Below are positions 52,436-62,505 of a stretch of 64,000 nucleotides of DNA, piece by piece (the stretch's first letter is position 1; every line of letters begins with the position of its first letter). The notes beneath the pieces were generated by a model. That model saw only the letters and a list, made by a program, of their open reading frames with translations, was not told the origin of the DNA and did no database searches. Source of the DNA: Nepenthes gracilis. Taxonomy: Eukaryota > Streptophyta > Magnoliopsida > Caryophyllales > Nepenthaceae. The translations under genes and the position numbers were made by a program. The DNA lies in NCBI GenBank assembly GCA_033239525.1, contig BSYO01000006.1, forward strand, positions 13,593,319 through 13,657,318, in the 5' to 3' direction.

Positions 52436-54227
52436 GTACATTTGAGAAAAACTCATAAAAACTCCTAAAAGGAGCAATCAAACAGAACATAGAAATGAAC
52501 ACAGTCATTTTACAAAATCAGATTCAAAATCTGTTACTCCCGAGGCAACAGGATCAACCACATCCGGTAGCCCCATAGAAATTGCAACAGCAAAACAAGC
52601 TGCCCACAGCCTATCAGCACCCCAGGTATTCCAACTGCATGAATCAGTATGCTGCTGCATCACACACGCCACCCCAGCGCCTGCAACACTCATCAGCAGT
52701 TGACAGTCCAGGATTTCCAAAGATTAGCATCATACTGCCAATCCTCCTCCAAGCATGTCAACAAACCATCAGAGCCAATACAGCCAACTAGTTAAATCCA
52801 ACTGCAGCAAGATCAACGCCCACCAGCATATGGCATCAGCAACAAAAAAGGCACCCTGCAGCATAGGGCCAAAAATCAACACCGCCAGCAGCAGGACAGC
52901 ATCCAAATGCATCAACAACCGGCAGGCAAGACTGCACCAGCAAGGAAATATGCAACAGCAGCTGTTTTCCATTTCCAGCATTAGGAGCACCAACCGACTA
53001 CTACATTAAAACAAAATTGCCAGCATCCTAGAGGCACCTCTAGAATTCCACCAGCAGGAGCAACAGGCAGCTGCATCACACCCACCCCATATACCAGCAT
53101 CGATTCAACCAGCAAGGGCACACCACAAGGCTGCCGCCCCAAACATTACCTCCAGCAGGAATGGTAGCTACTAATGCACAACGGTAGCCACAGCAGGACA
53201 GAAGGTCCATCACAGGGGCATCTGATTTACCACAACAGTGAGGATGAAATTGCCAGAAGCCAGCAATTCGGCAACCTCACAGGCAGCAGATCCAACAACA
53301 CCAGAAGCAGTAACCTTCAAGCATCAGCAAGGACCATAGCAGAGGATCATCACACATCGGCCAATGGGATCAGCCAACGAAGGATCATCATCCATTGCAG
53401 CCCAAGCAGAAATGTTGCAAAGCAACAACAGCAATCAAACTGGCATTAATAGCCAGACCAAAGCAATCCAATGGACTGCAACAAAGCAACTAAGACAGCT
53501 GCAGACAACTCACCGCATTAGAAGGATTATCAGCGTCCGAACATGGCCACTCCCACTACTTCCGCACTCCAGCCCATACTTCCATACCCAGTTAACAACG
53601 GGCTCCCCAACCCATCGGACCGGAAGAGAACGACGCGAGAGAGGCATCGAAAAACCGGGCTCGGGCATTCTTGACTTCAACCCCAACGAGCAGCGCAAAG
53701 CAAATTCAACGGAGAGAACCCACATCCCACAGGCGGGTGGCTGCGAGCGAGATGGAAATCCATCGCACCCGAAGCGCAAGGGACCGAGCACATCCAGCGA
53801 GTAGCGAGAAACGGCCTTCGCACGGAGCTGCAGAGCGAGGGCCGGCCAGCGCCGAGAGAATAGGGTGGGAAATCCAAACCACACCAAGCCGGATGAACCG
53901 GAGGAACACCATTGAGTATCAGAGCCATAGAAATTGCACTACCAAAGTACGAACCGAGGAGATTAGGGCTTGAACGGCAAGGATGACACCGAACCTAAGA
54001 GTTCACAGTGCCGCCGCGTGAGCAAAAGAAGAGGAGGCGAAACGGGAGACGGCCGGGCTAGGCATCCAGGAGACCGGCCGAGGCCGACCCCGGCGCCGCC
54101 CGGCCAGATGAGAAGCGTCGCTGAAGACGCGGCCAAAATCAAATTCGAAATTTGAATTTGAAGTTTAGAAGACGAAGAGAGAAGCGAGAGCTTCTCTCTC
54201 TAGAACCCTGAAATTGACCTTTGACTA
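52309..54227 (-). mobile_element. Full-length non-autonomous hairpin-tail element, 15 bp target duplication
   Basis: CCTAATAGCCGAGAT lies at 52294-52308 and 54228-54242, so both ends are exact and the element is 1919 bp. In its own (minus) sense it has: a 5' leader with a hairpin (AGAGAGAAGCTCTCGCTTCT around 54180-54200); AAATTTCGAATTTG motifs; a GC-rich region (54050-54130); a G/T-rich body without proteins; and the hairpin tail with oligo-A. The leader resembles the region before LINE ORF1 and the tail matches the LINE tails, so it looks like a LINE whose coding interior was replaced. It is the best reference copy in the window; its relative at 41296 carries the nested insertion. Confidence 0.95.
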
Positions 54228-54383
54228 CCTAATAGCCGAGATGGTATTTTGTCCGAGATGAGGTGGGTTAATGCCTGCCCAGTTTCGCTTCACTTTTGAT
54301 GCATCATGGTATGCGTGATGGATTTTTTTACTTATATGTAAATGCAGCTCGGGGGATGCCCTAATGTCTTTGTTCTCACCTCC
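54228..54383 (+). other. LINE-type 3' UTR end and cut tail
   Basis: It continues the CCGAGAT-motif UTR from 52308. GCTCGGGGGATGCCCTAATG at 54350 and TTGTTCTCACCTCC are the start of a plus-strand tail, which is cut by the minus-strand element beginning at 54384. Confidence 0.7.
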
Positions 54384-54500
54384 TTTTTTGGGTAAGTAAA
54401 TTGCATTAAAATAGAAAAGAAAATTACAACGCCTATGTTCTAGTCCAAGTATTTTGCCGACTTGGAGGTAGAGCATAGCGTGTGAGGGCAGACCCTAAAC
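54384..54500 (-). repeat. LINE-type 3' tail, copy 18
   Basis: Short T-run, GGGTAAGTAAATTGCATT, hairpin core CCAAGTATTTTGCCGACTTGG, GGGCAGACCC. It is the coding-LINE variant. Confidence 0.85.
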
Positions 54501-54727
54501 AAACATGATACAAGTCATGACAACAATAATTAGGCATAGAAACTGATAACTTAGGAAATCAAAATAGAGCTAAATCAACATCAACACCTCAGCAACTGGA
54601 AACACACACGCCCTTATGGCATCTCGGAACTTAACCGGCTACCTCATCCAGGACATCTCACCCCAACAGCATTACGGGAAGAACCAACTTGAATGAAAGT
54701 GGTTGAAGACCTCCGTCTTCACTGAAG

Positions 54728-54745
54728 ATTTTTTTTTTGTTAGTA
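54728..54745 (-). mobile_element. Ultra-short (18 bp) retro-insertion with exact target duplication
   Basis: ATTTTTTTTTTGTTAGTA is flanked by GTCTTCACTGAAG at 54715-54727 and 54746-54758. On the minus strand it is TACTAAC plus oligo-A, a variant of the tail terminus. The same structure is present in unit copy 2 (58919-58962); in copy 3 (near 62800) it is degraded. Confidence 0.88.
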
Positions 54746-55148
54746 GTCTTCACTGAAGCACAAACCATTCACCCCAAAGGAAAAATATCCAAATGCAACT
54801 CAGAGCTTACCCGACTCCTCAACCCAACTCGGGTCATTTGGCAAACTCGGGACCTACCACATCAGCACTTCGGCCATTGGCAACTCGGAACCTAACCGTC
54901 GGGCTTATAAACCCAGAAAGACATCTATCTATAGCATCACTTCGTCTATTAGGCATCTCGGTTCTAACCCTCTACTCAGTCAAATCAAGTAGGTTTGACA
55001 ATTGAGCCCTTTGGATGCTTAGAGGTAGGTTTCCGTCGATGCTGAGCCTTTGGGAACTTTCCGATTACAGCTTGTTTAGCAAAAAGATCATCCACATCCA
55101 ACTCAACAGAAGGCCCTTGAAAGCAGGTGGGGGGAATAGCATCATCAT

Positions 55149-56790
55149 CCGTTTGTCCTCTGGAATTGCTCTGTCCCTGGCTGTGTGTCCCATTTGTGTT
55201 GGGGATTGGGGACCCATGTGTTTCTGGTTTGGGACGTCTTGGCTGTGGGACGAGTAGCTGAGTGAGGTTCCGTTTGGTTGCCTTCTTCCTTCTTGTTGAG
55301 GAGTGCCACTGGTTTTGCAGTCCATAGAACTGTTAAATCTGGCTAATTCAGCCCGATGTGTTGATGTCGTTGCCTTGCTGCAATTTCATCTATTGTGTGG
55401 CTTGCTGCAATGATTGGTACATGCCTCCTATGGCTTTATTGATCCTTTGCTACGGCCCGGAATGTGATTGAGGGACGTGGGATTTATCTTCCGTCTCGAG
55501 ATCTTTCTTATGCAATGTTGCTTGCTGAATTTGCGGATGCTTCGTCCTCTGTATCAGCCGAGTATGTTGAACTTGTTGCTTGCAACAATTTTCCCCGTGG
55601 GCTGTTGTCTCGGCAAAGGTAGTGATGCAGCCGAATGTTCCTTGGTGTTGCTCTAACTGCTCTGGCTGTTTTTTCCCATTCTTGATTGGGTTGGGGAGCC
55701 CGTGTGCTTATGGACTTGGGAAATCGGCTGTGGGCTGAGCAGCTGGCTGTGGTTCCCTTCGGTTGTTGAATGATCTTCTGTTTTGAGGTAATGCTCTGCC
55801 TGAATTGCTGCTTATTGTGGCGTTAGTGTTGCAATCCTTGGATTGTTTGTGCCTGCTAATTCAGCCAATAAGCTGATGTTGCTACTTTGCAACAATTTTG
55901 AATCATTTGATTTTTGGCTTGCTGCAATGGTCTATTGATGCTATTGCTGCGGCTGAATGGGACCGTGGGTCTTTGGATTACTCTGTCTTTGAAGGAAGTT
56001 CGGTTGCTTTGCACTTCTAATGCAACGGTGAATAGCAGTGCTCTTTGGGTGCAATTGGGTATACTTCAGGTGTGATGAGCTATTCCGTTCGTCCTCTTGC
56101 TGTTTAGGCAAGATGATGAATGTTTGACATCGATGCGGTGCTTGTGGTCCCGCATTGTTTGATCTTTATTGACTCGCTCCCGAGTTTTTGGATGGGGCTC
56201 TTGTTGCAGCTGCCAGTGTGAACTACTGGTGTCCTGAACTGGTATATTGCCTGCTGTGGTGGGAGCAGTGGACTTAATTTGTTTGCAGTTGCAGCATTGC
56301 TGATGATGGTATGCTGATTTCCTATGGGATGAGTAGGCAGATGATGGTTTGCTTGCATGCTTCATTTTGCCCATTTGTAGCGGGTACTGGCTCCTGCACT
56401 GGTGTAGCTGCTGGCTGTCATTGCAGCTAGCTTGCCCGGTTCAGTTTCACAACATGGATTCTGATGATGGTGCTGAACTGCTGAACTGTTGAACTGCCGT
56501 TTTGTGGTGCCGTGGGGCCCAGGTCTCTTTTGTTTTGCTGCTGCTATGTTTTCATTAGCCGAAGGTGGTTTTCAAGCCTGTTTACGATGGAATTGTCATA
56601 TTTTGTCGTTTTCGGTTAAAGTTGTCCTCCTAGAGGCCAGTTTGTATATTCAAATGTACTGTCCGCTCGGGGTATGCCCTAGCGTATTTTGTTTTATCTT
56701 CAAGCCAAAATACTTGGAGATAAACATTTTATTTTGTACTATTTTTTTCTCCCATTAATCCAAAATTCTTACTTACCAAAAAAAAAAAAA
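55149..56790 (+). mobile_element. Non-autonomous hairpin-tail element, 15 bp target duplication (unit copy 1)
   Basis: GAATAGCATCATCAT at 55134-55148 recurs at 56791-56805. The 1.64 kb element has a G/T-rich non-coding body and a tail at 56665-56790. Within the body the segment 55680-55760 resembles 49080-49170 of the element at 48347, so the two share a body family. Confidence 0.94.
56665..56790 (+). repeat. Hairpin tail, copy 19
   Basis: GCTCGGGGTATGCCCTAGC, TTGTTTTATCTTCAAGCC, ATACTTGGAGATAAACAT, TTCTCCCATTAATCC, TTACTTACC and A-run. Confidence 0.92.
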
Positions 56791-57095
56791 GAATAGCATC
56801 ATCATGAAATTTCGATTCTAGAGCATCTGCCTTATACCCTGTGGGAGCCTTTTCAGTAACATGTCCATGGGCTGCCTGTGAGCAGTAAGGCAATTGTGGT
56901 GGAGAAAGAGTCAGGCATCGTTGAGCTTTTAGCTCCCCCAGATTAACGTAAAATGATGAGTGGCTCCATGCTGCTGGCTTCAATATAGCCTCATATGCTG
57001 ATATAACCAAACACGGGATTGAAATTGATGGGGCTGTTGAGCCTGGCAAAGGTGCAACCCTCATTTCCCTGCATCCCATTACAGCTGAGGATTGA

Positions 57096-57383
57096 TTGGC
57101 TGCTCTAGGCAGATCCCCTTGTCATGATGAGGTTGTAGGCTCTACGGAAGTAAGCTCTTCTCACTATTTTGTCCCAGCTAACCAACCTAGAGGTGAACCA
57201 AAGCCAGACACCAGTATTGGCATACTACGAAAGAACATTGCAGAAATGCGAAAGCAATTTGATGGTCCTCGAGTTCGTTTGGATATTCGTCCGACCTTTC
57301 CCATTGATAGCTTGTCATCTCCTAAAGACACTCCAACTCTACCCTCTAAAAATCTAAAAAGCAAAAGAAGAAACGTTCTATAA
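57096..57383 (+). other. Open plus-strand frame of unknown status
   Basis: A 95-codon frame (PANQPRGEPKPDTSIGILRK, then a basic end KNLKSKRR) lies just upstream of a plus-strand tail. It looks like the end of a LINE ORF1 by composition only. In unit copy 2 (61318-61578) it is shifted by a one-base difference. Low certainty. Confidence 0.3.
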
Positions 57384-57498
57384 TTCCACATATTTAGCAA
57401 TGCTGCTTTCTTTATTTTGCAATTTCTGAATAGTGTTAAGTCATGTTCATGACTTGTGAAGTGTAATATATCTATGTTATCATGACATGTTCATGAGA

Positions 57499-57612
57499 TT
57501 CGAGGTATACCCCATAGTCTTTGTTCTAATTTCAAGTCGGAAAAACACTTGGAGTTACCACAAACTTTTGTATCTTTCTTTTAAGTTAATGCATCTTACT
57601 TACCAAAAAAAA
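57499..57612 (+). repeat. LINE-type 3' tail, copy 20
   Basis: GAGGTATACCCCATAG, TTGTTCTAATTTCAAGTCGG, AAAAACACTTGGAGTTACCA, TTAATGCATCTTACTTACC and A-run. Confidence 0.85.
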
Positions 57613-58311
57613 GTCTGAAATCGTAAGTCGCGAGGTGATAAGTGGCACCCCCAAGTAACGAACTAGGAGTTTACCCCCTTTAAAACCCGTGATACTCAGA
57701 AGAGATGTTTGCATGACCAAGGTTGTGTCTGGTAAATGACCGAGATGTTGCTTAATGTCCTAGGTATGCTGTAGCTATATTGTGTTGTAGCTTTTCTGTT
57801 TTATACATTTGGCTGAGTTTTTTCTTTTGCCGAGATGTATGCACCGGGTTGAGAAGAATTTGACCGAGGTCCTTAATGGCCAAGGTTGTAGGTTACTCGT
57901 GTTCTTGGTTCTGTTGGTTAATTTGCTGAAGCATGAGTTGGCATATGTGCTGCCCAAAATAGTGTTGAAGCCCTGCTGGCCGTGATGTGCTCTAGCAAAA
58001 ACTGTGGTCAATGCTTTGGTTAGTGTTTCAGCATTTGATTAGGGTGGTACATACTACCCTTTGGGTGCAATTGTCGTGACCTAGTTGCTTCTGTTCTGGT
58101 CTGTGGTCTTTCTACTGAGAGTATGCAAAGGGATGAGCTGCTTTGGACTGAAGTCCAGTTTTGTGGTTTGTGTTGCCTCACATGTTGCATGCTGTACCCA
58201 AAGATGCCGGCAATGTGAATATCTGTCTAGCCGAGATGCTTTGATTTGCCAAGATAAGATGTTGTCGGTGAAAACCGATAGGAAAAAGATGCGCCAGAGA
58301 GCAGGGATATC
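57613..58311 (+). other. LINE-type 3' UTR with CCGAGAT motifs
   Basis: Repeated motifs (GACCGAGATG, TTGCCGAGATG, TTGACCGAGGT, TAGCCGAGATG) in G/T-rich DNA; homologous to 51827-52308. No protein. The tandem junction lies at 58311/58312. Confidence 0.55.
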
Positions 58312-58587
58312 ATGAGAAGCGTCGCTGAAGACGCGGCCAAAATCAAATTCGAAATTTGAATTTGAAGTTTAGAAGACGAAGAGAGAAGCGAGAGCTTCTC
58401 TCTCTAGAACCCTGAAATTGACCTTTGACTACCTAATAGCCGAGATGGTATTTTGTCCGAGATGAGGTGGGTTAATGCCTGCCCAGTTTCGCTTCACTTT
58501 TGATGCATCATGGTATGCGTGATGGATTTTTTTACTTATATGTAAATGCAGCTCGGGGGATGCCCTAATGTCTTTGTTCTCACCTCC

Positions 58588-58704
58588 TTTTTTGGGTAAG
58601 TAAATTGCATTAAAATAGAAAAGAAAATTACAACGCCTATGTTCTAGTCCAAGTATTTTGCCGACTTGGAGGTAGAGCATAGCAGCAAGGGCAGACCCTA
58701 AACA
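58588..58704 (-). repeat. LINE-type 3' tail, copy 21 (unit copy 2)
   Basis: Counterpart of 54384-54500. Confidence 0.85.
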
Positions 58705-58931
58705 AACATGATACAAGTCATGACAACAATAATTAGGCATAGAAAGCTGATAACTTAGGAAATCAAAATAGAGCTAAATCAACATGAACACCTCAGCAAC
58801 TAGAAACACACACGCCCTTATGGCATCTCGGAACTTAACCGGCTACCTCATCCAGGACATCTCACCCCAACAGCATTACGGGAAGAACCAACTTGAATGA
58901 AAGTGGTTGAAGACCTCCGTCTTCACTGAAG

Positions 58932-58949
58932 ATTTTTTTTTTGTTAGTA
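58932..58949 (-). mobile_element. 18 bp retro-insertion (unit copy 2)
   Basis: Counterpart of 54728-54745, again flanked by GTCTTCACTGAAG. It was carried along by the tandem duplication and is not an independent event. Confidence 0.85.
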
Positions 58950-59352
58950 GTCTTCACTGAAGCACAAACCATTCACCCCAAAGGAAAAATATCCAAATGC
59001 AACTCAGAGCTTACCCGACTCCTCAACCCAACTCGGGTCATTTGGCAAACTCGGGACCTACCACATCAGCACTTCGGCCATTGGCAACTCGGAACCTAAC
59101 CGTCGGGCTTATAAACCCAGAAAGACATCTATCTATAGCATCACTTCGTCTATTAGGCATCTCGATTCTAACCCTCTACTCAGTCAAATCAAGTAGGTTT
59201 GACAATTGAGCCCTTTGGATGCTTAGAGGTAGGTTTCCGTCGATGCTGAGCCTTTGGGAACTTTCCGATTACAGCTTGTTTAGCAAAAAGATCATCCACA
59301 TCCAACTCAACAGAAGGCCCTTGAAAGCAGGTGGGGGGAATAGCATCATCAT

Positions 59353-61012
59353 CCGTTTGTCCTCTGGAATTGCTCATCCGGCCGCGTGTGTCCCATTTGT
59401 GTTGGGGATTGGGGACCCATGTGTTTCTGGTTTGGGACGTCTTGGCTGTGGGACGAGTAGCTGAGTGAGGTTCCGTTTGGTTGCCTTCTTCCTTCTTGTT
59501 GAGGAGTGCCCTGGTTTGCAGTCCATAGAACTGTTCGTCTGGCTAATTCAGCCAGTGTGTTGATGTCGTTGCCTTGCTGCAATTTCATCTATTGTGTGGC
59601 TTGCTGTAATGATTGGTACATGCCTCCTATGGCTTTATTGATCCTTTGCTGCGGCCAGAATGTGATTGAGGGACGTGGGATTTATCTTCTGTCTCGAGAT
59701 CTTTCTTATGCAATGTTGCTTGCTGAATTTGCGGATGCTTCGTCCTTTGTATCAGCCAGTATGTTGAACTTGTTGCTTGGCAACAATTTTCCTGTGGGCT
59801 GTTGTCTCGGCTTGAAGGTAGTGATGCGGCGAATGTTCCTTGGTGTTGCTCTAATCAACTCTGGCTGTTTTTTCCCATTTACTTGATTGGGTTGGGGAGC
59901 CCGTGTGCTTATGGACTTGGGAAATTCGCGTAATGAGCAGCTGGCCGTGGTTCCCTTCGGTTGTTGAATGATCTTCCTGTTTTGAGGTAATGCTTTCTGC
60001 CTGAATTGCCGCTTATTGTGGCGTTAGTGTTGCAATCCTTGGATTGTTTGTGCCTGGCTAATTCATCCAATAAGCTGATGTTGCTACTTTGCAACAATTT
60101 TGAATCATTTGATTTTTGGCTTCTTTGCAATGGTCTATTGATGCTATTCTTGCGGCTGAATGGGACTGTGGGTCTTTGGATTACTCTGTCTTGAAGGAAG
60201 TTCGGTTCTTTGCACTTCTAATGCAACGGTGAATAGCAGTGCTCTTTGGGTGCAATTGGGTATGCTTCGGGTGTGATGAGCTATTCCGTTCGTCCTCTTC
60301 TGTTTAGGCAAGATGATGAATGTTTGACACCGATGCGGTCTTTGTGGTCCCAAAGATTGTTTGATGCTGTTGACTCTGCTCCCGAGTTTTTGGATGAGGC
60401 TCATTGCAGCTGCCCGTGTGAACTTCACCGGTGTCCCGAATCGGTATATTGCCTGCTGTGGTGGGAGCAATGGACTTAATTTGTTTGCAGTTGCAGCATT
60501 GCTGATGATGGTATGCTGATTTCCTATGGGATGAGTAGGCAGATGATGGTTTGCTTGCATGCTTCATTTTGCCCATTTGTAGCGTAATGCGGCTCCTGCA
60601 CCGGTGTAGTGGCTGGCTGTCATTGCAGCTAGCTTGCCCGGTTCAGTTTCACAACATGGATTCTGATGATGGTGCTGAACTGCTGAACTGCTGTTTTGTG
60701 GTGCCGTGGGGCCCAGGTCTCTTTTGTTTTGCTACTGCTATGTTTTCATTAGCCGAAGGTGGTTCTGACTGCCTTGCCATATGTTGGCTATGTTCAAGCC
60801 TGTTTACGATGGAATTGTCATATTTTGTCGTTTTCGATTAAAGTTGTCCTCCTAGAGGCCAGTTTGTATATTCAAATGTACTGTCCGCTCGGGGTATGCC
60901 CTAGCGTATTTTGTTTTATCTTCAAGCCAAAATACTTGGAGATAAACATTTTATTTTGTACAATTTTTTTCTCCCATTAATCCAAAATTCTTACTTACCA
61001 AAAAAAAAAAAA
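59353..61012 (+). mobile_element. Non-autonomous hairpin-tail element (unit copy 2)
   Basis: Counterpart of 55149-56790, flanked by GAATAGCATCATCAT at 59338-59352 and 61013-61027. Relative to copy 1 it has an extra segment near 60765-60790 and several small replacements. Confidence 0.93.
60887..61012 (+). repeat. Hairpin tail, copy 22 (unit copy 2)
   Basis: Counterpart of 56665-56790. Confidence 0.92.
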
Positions 61013-61717
61013 GAATAGCATCATCATGAAATTTCGATTCCAGAGCATCTGCCTTATACCCTGTGGGAGCCTTTTCAGGAACATGTCCATGGGCTGCCTG
61101 TGAGCAGTAAGGCAATTGTGGTGGAGAAAGAGTCAGGCATCGTTGAGCTTTTAGCTCCCCCAGATTAACGTAAAATGATGAGTGGCTCCATGCTACTGGC
61201 TTCAATATAGCCTCATATGCTGATATAACAAAACACGGGATTGAAATTGATGGGGCTGTTGAGCCTGGCAAAGGTGCAACCCTCATTTCCCTGCATCCCA
61301 TTACAGCTGAGGATTGATTGGCTGCTCTAGGCAGATCCCCTTGTCATGATGAGGTTGTAGGCTCTACGGAAGTAAGCTCTTCTCACTATTTGTCCCAGCT
61401 AACCAACCTAGAGGTGAACCAAAGCCAGACACCAGTATTGGCATACTACGAAAGAACATTGCAGAAATGCGAAAGCAATTTGATGGTCCTTGAGTTCGTT
61501 TGGATATTCGTCCGACCTTTCCCATTGATAGCTTGTCATCTCCTAAAGACCCTCCAACACTACCCTCTAAAAATCTAAAAAGCGAAAGAAGAAACGTTCT
61601 ATAATTCCACATATTTAGCAATGCTGCTTTCTTTATTTTGCAATTTCTGAATAGTGTTAAGTCATGTTCATGACTTGTGAAGTGTAATATATCTATGTTA
61701 TCATGACATGTTCATGA

Positions 61718-61833
61718 GATTCGAGGTATACCCCATAGTCTTTGTTCTAATTTCAAGTCGGAAAAACACTTGGAGTTACCACAAACTTTTGTATCTTTCT
61801 TTTAAGTTAATGCATCTTACTTACCAAAAAAAG
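61718..61833 (+). repeat. LINE-type 3' tail, copy 23 (unit copy 2)
   Basis: Counterpart of 57499-57612. Confidence 0.85.
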
Positions 61834-62505
61834 TCTGAAATCGTAAGTCGCGAGGTGATAAGTGGCACCCCCAAGTAACGAACTAGGAGTTTACCCCCTT
61901 TAAAACCCGTGATACTCAGAAGAGATGTTTGCATGACCAAGGTTGTGTCTGGTAAATGACCGAGATGTTGCTTAATGTCCTAGGTATGCTGTAGCTATAT
62001 TGTGTTGTAGCTTTTCTGTTTTATACATTTGGCTGAGTTTTTTCTTTTGCCGAGATGTATGCACCGGGTTGAGAAGAATTTGACCGAGGTCCTTAATGGC
62101 CAAGGTTGTAGGTTACTCGTGTTCTTCGGTTCTGTTGGTTAATTTTGCTGAAGCATGAGTTGGCATATGTGCTGCCCAAAATAGTGTTGAAGCCCTGCTG
62201 GCCGTGATGTGCTCTAGCAAAAACTGTGGTCAATGCTTTGGTTAGTGTTTCAGCATTTGATTAGGGTGGTACATACTACCCTTTGGGTGCAATTGTCGTG
62301 ACCTAGTTGCTTCTGTTCTGGTCTGTGGTCTTTCTACTGAGAGTATGCAAAGGGATGAGCTGCTTTGGACTGAAGTCCAGTTTTGTGGTTTGTGTTGCCT
62401 CACATGTTGCATGCTGTACCCAAAGATGCCGGCAATGTGAATATCTGTCTAGCCGAGATGCTTTGATTTGCCAAGATAAGATGTTGTCGGTGAAACCGAT
62501 AGGAA
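61834..62505 (+). other. LINE-type 3' UTR with CCGAGAT motifs (unit copy 2)
   Basis: Counterpart of 57613-58280. Nothing else seen. Confidence 0.55.

Larger units (their letters stand above)
54384..57079 (-). mobile_element. LINE-like element with ORF1-type fragment (unit copy 1)
   Basis: On the minus strand: an unidentified reading frame (57079-54985, interrupted), a 3' UTR with repeated CCGAGTTG motifs (54760-54984), an 18 bp insertion (54728-54745) and a tail ending at 54384 (GGGTAAGTAAATTGCATT, CCAAGTATTTTGCCGACTTGG). The plus-strand element at 55149-56790 lies inside. The 5' end is undefined. Confidence 0.65.
54985..57079 (-). pseudogene. Unidentified ORF1-like frame split by an insertion (unit copy 1)
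   Basis: The minus-strand frame runs from ATG 57079 to KADALESKFHDDAI at 56791. With the insertion at 55149-56790 removed it continues PPTCFQGPSVELDVDDLFAK and ends with the basic HRRKPTSKHPKGSIVKPT at a stop at 54985-54987, about 145 codons in all. Position (before a LINE-type 3' UTR and tail) and the basic C-terminus suggest a LINE ORF1 C-terminus, but there is no DUF4283 or zinc knuckle. The second unit copy has the same frame (61301-59189), also interrupted. Confidence 0.5.
54108..58311. repeat. 4.2 kb tandem unit, copy 1
   Basis: From ATGAGAAGCGTCGCTGAAG at 54108 the sequence recurs from 58312 with an offset of 4204 and few differences. The unit starts inside the 5' leader of the element at 52309-54227, so the duplication happened after that insertion. 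It contains a minus-strand ORF1-like gene, two minus-strand insertions and a plus-strand element. Confidence 0.93.
59189..61301 (-). pseudogene. Unidentified ORF1-like frame split by an insertion (unit copy 2)
   Basis: Counterpart of 54985-57079. The frame 61301-61013 and the C-terminal part 59352-59189 are both open and are separated by the plus-strand element at 59353-61012. It adds weight to the reading frame being real, since both copies keep it open, but the copies are too young for this to be a strong test. Confidence 0.5.
58312..62505. repeat. 4.2 kb tandem unit, copy 2
   Basis: It matches copy 1 along its length with few differences, concentrated in the G/T-rich body. Its end (GTGAAACCGATAGGAA) is about 30 bp short of the end of copy 1 and joins directly to position 58629 of the unit, starting copy 3. 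Confidence 0.93.
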
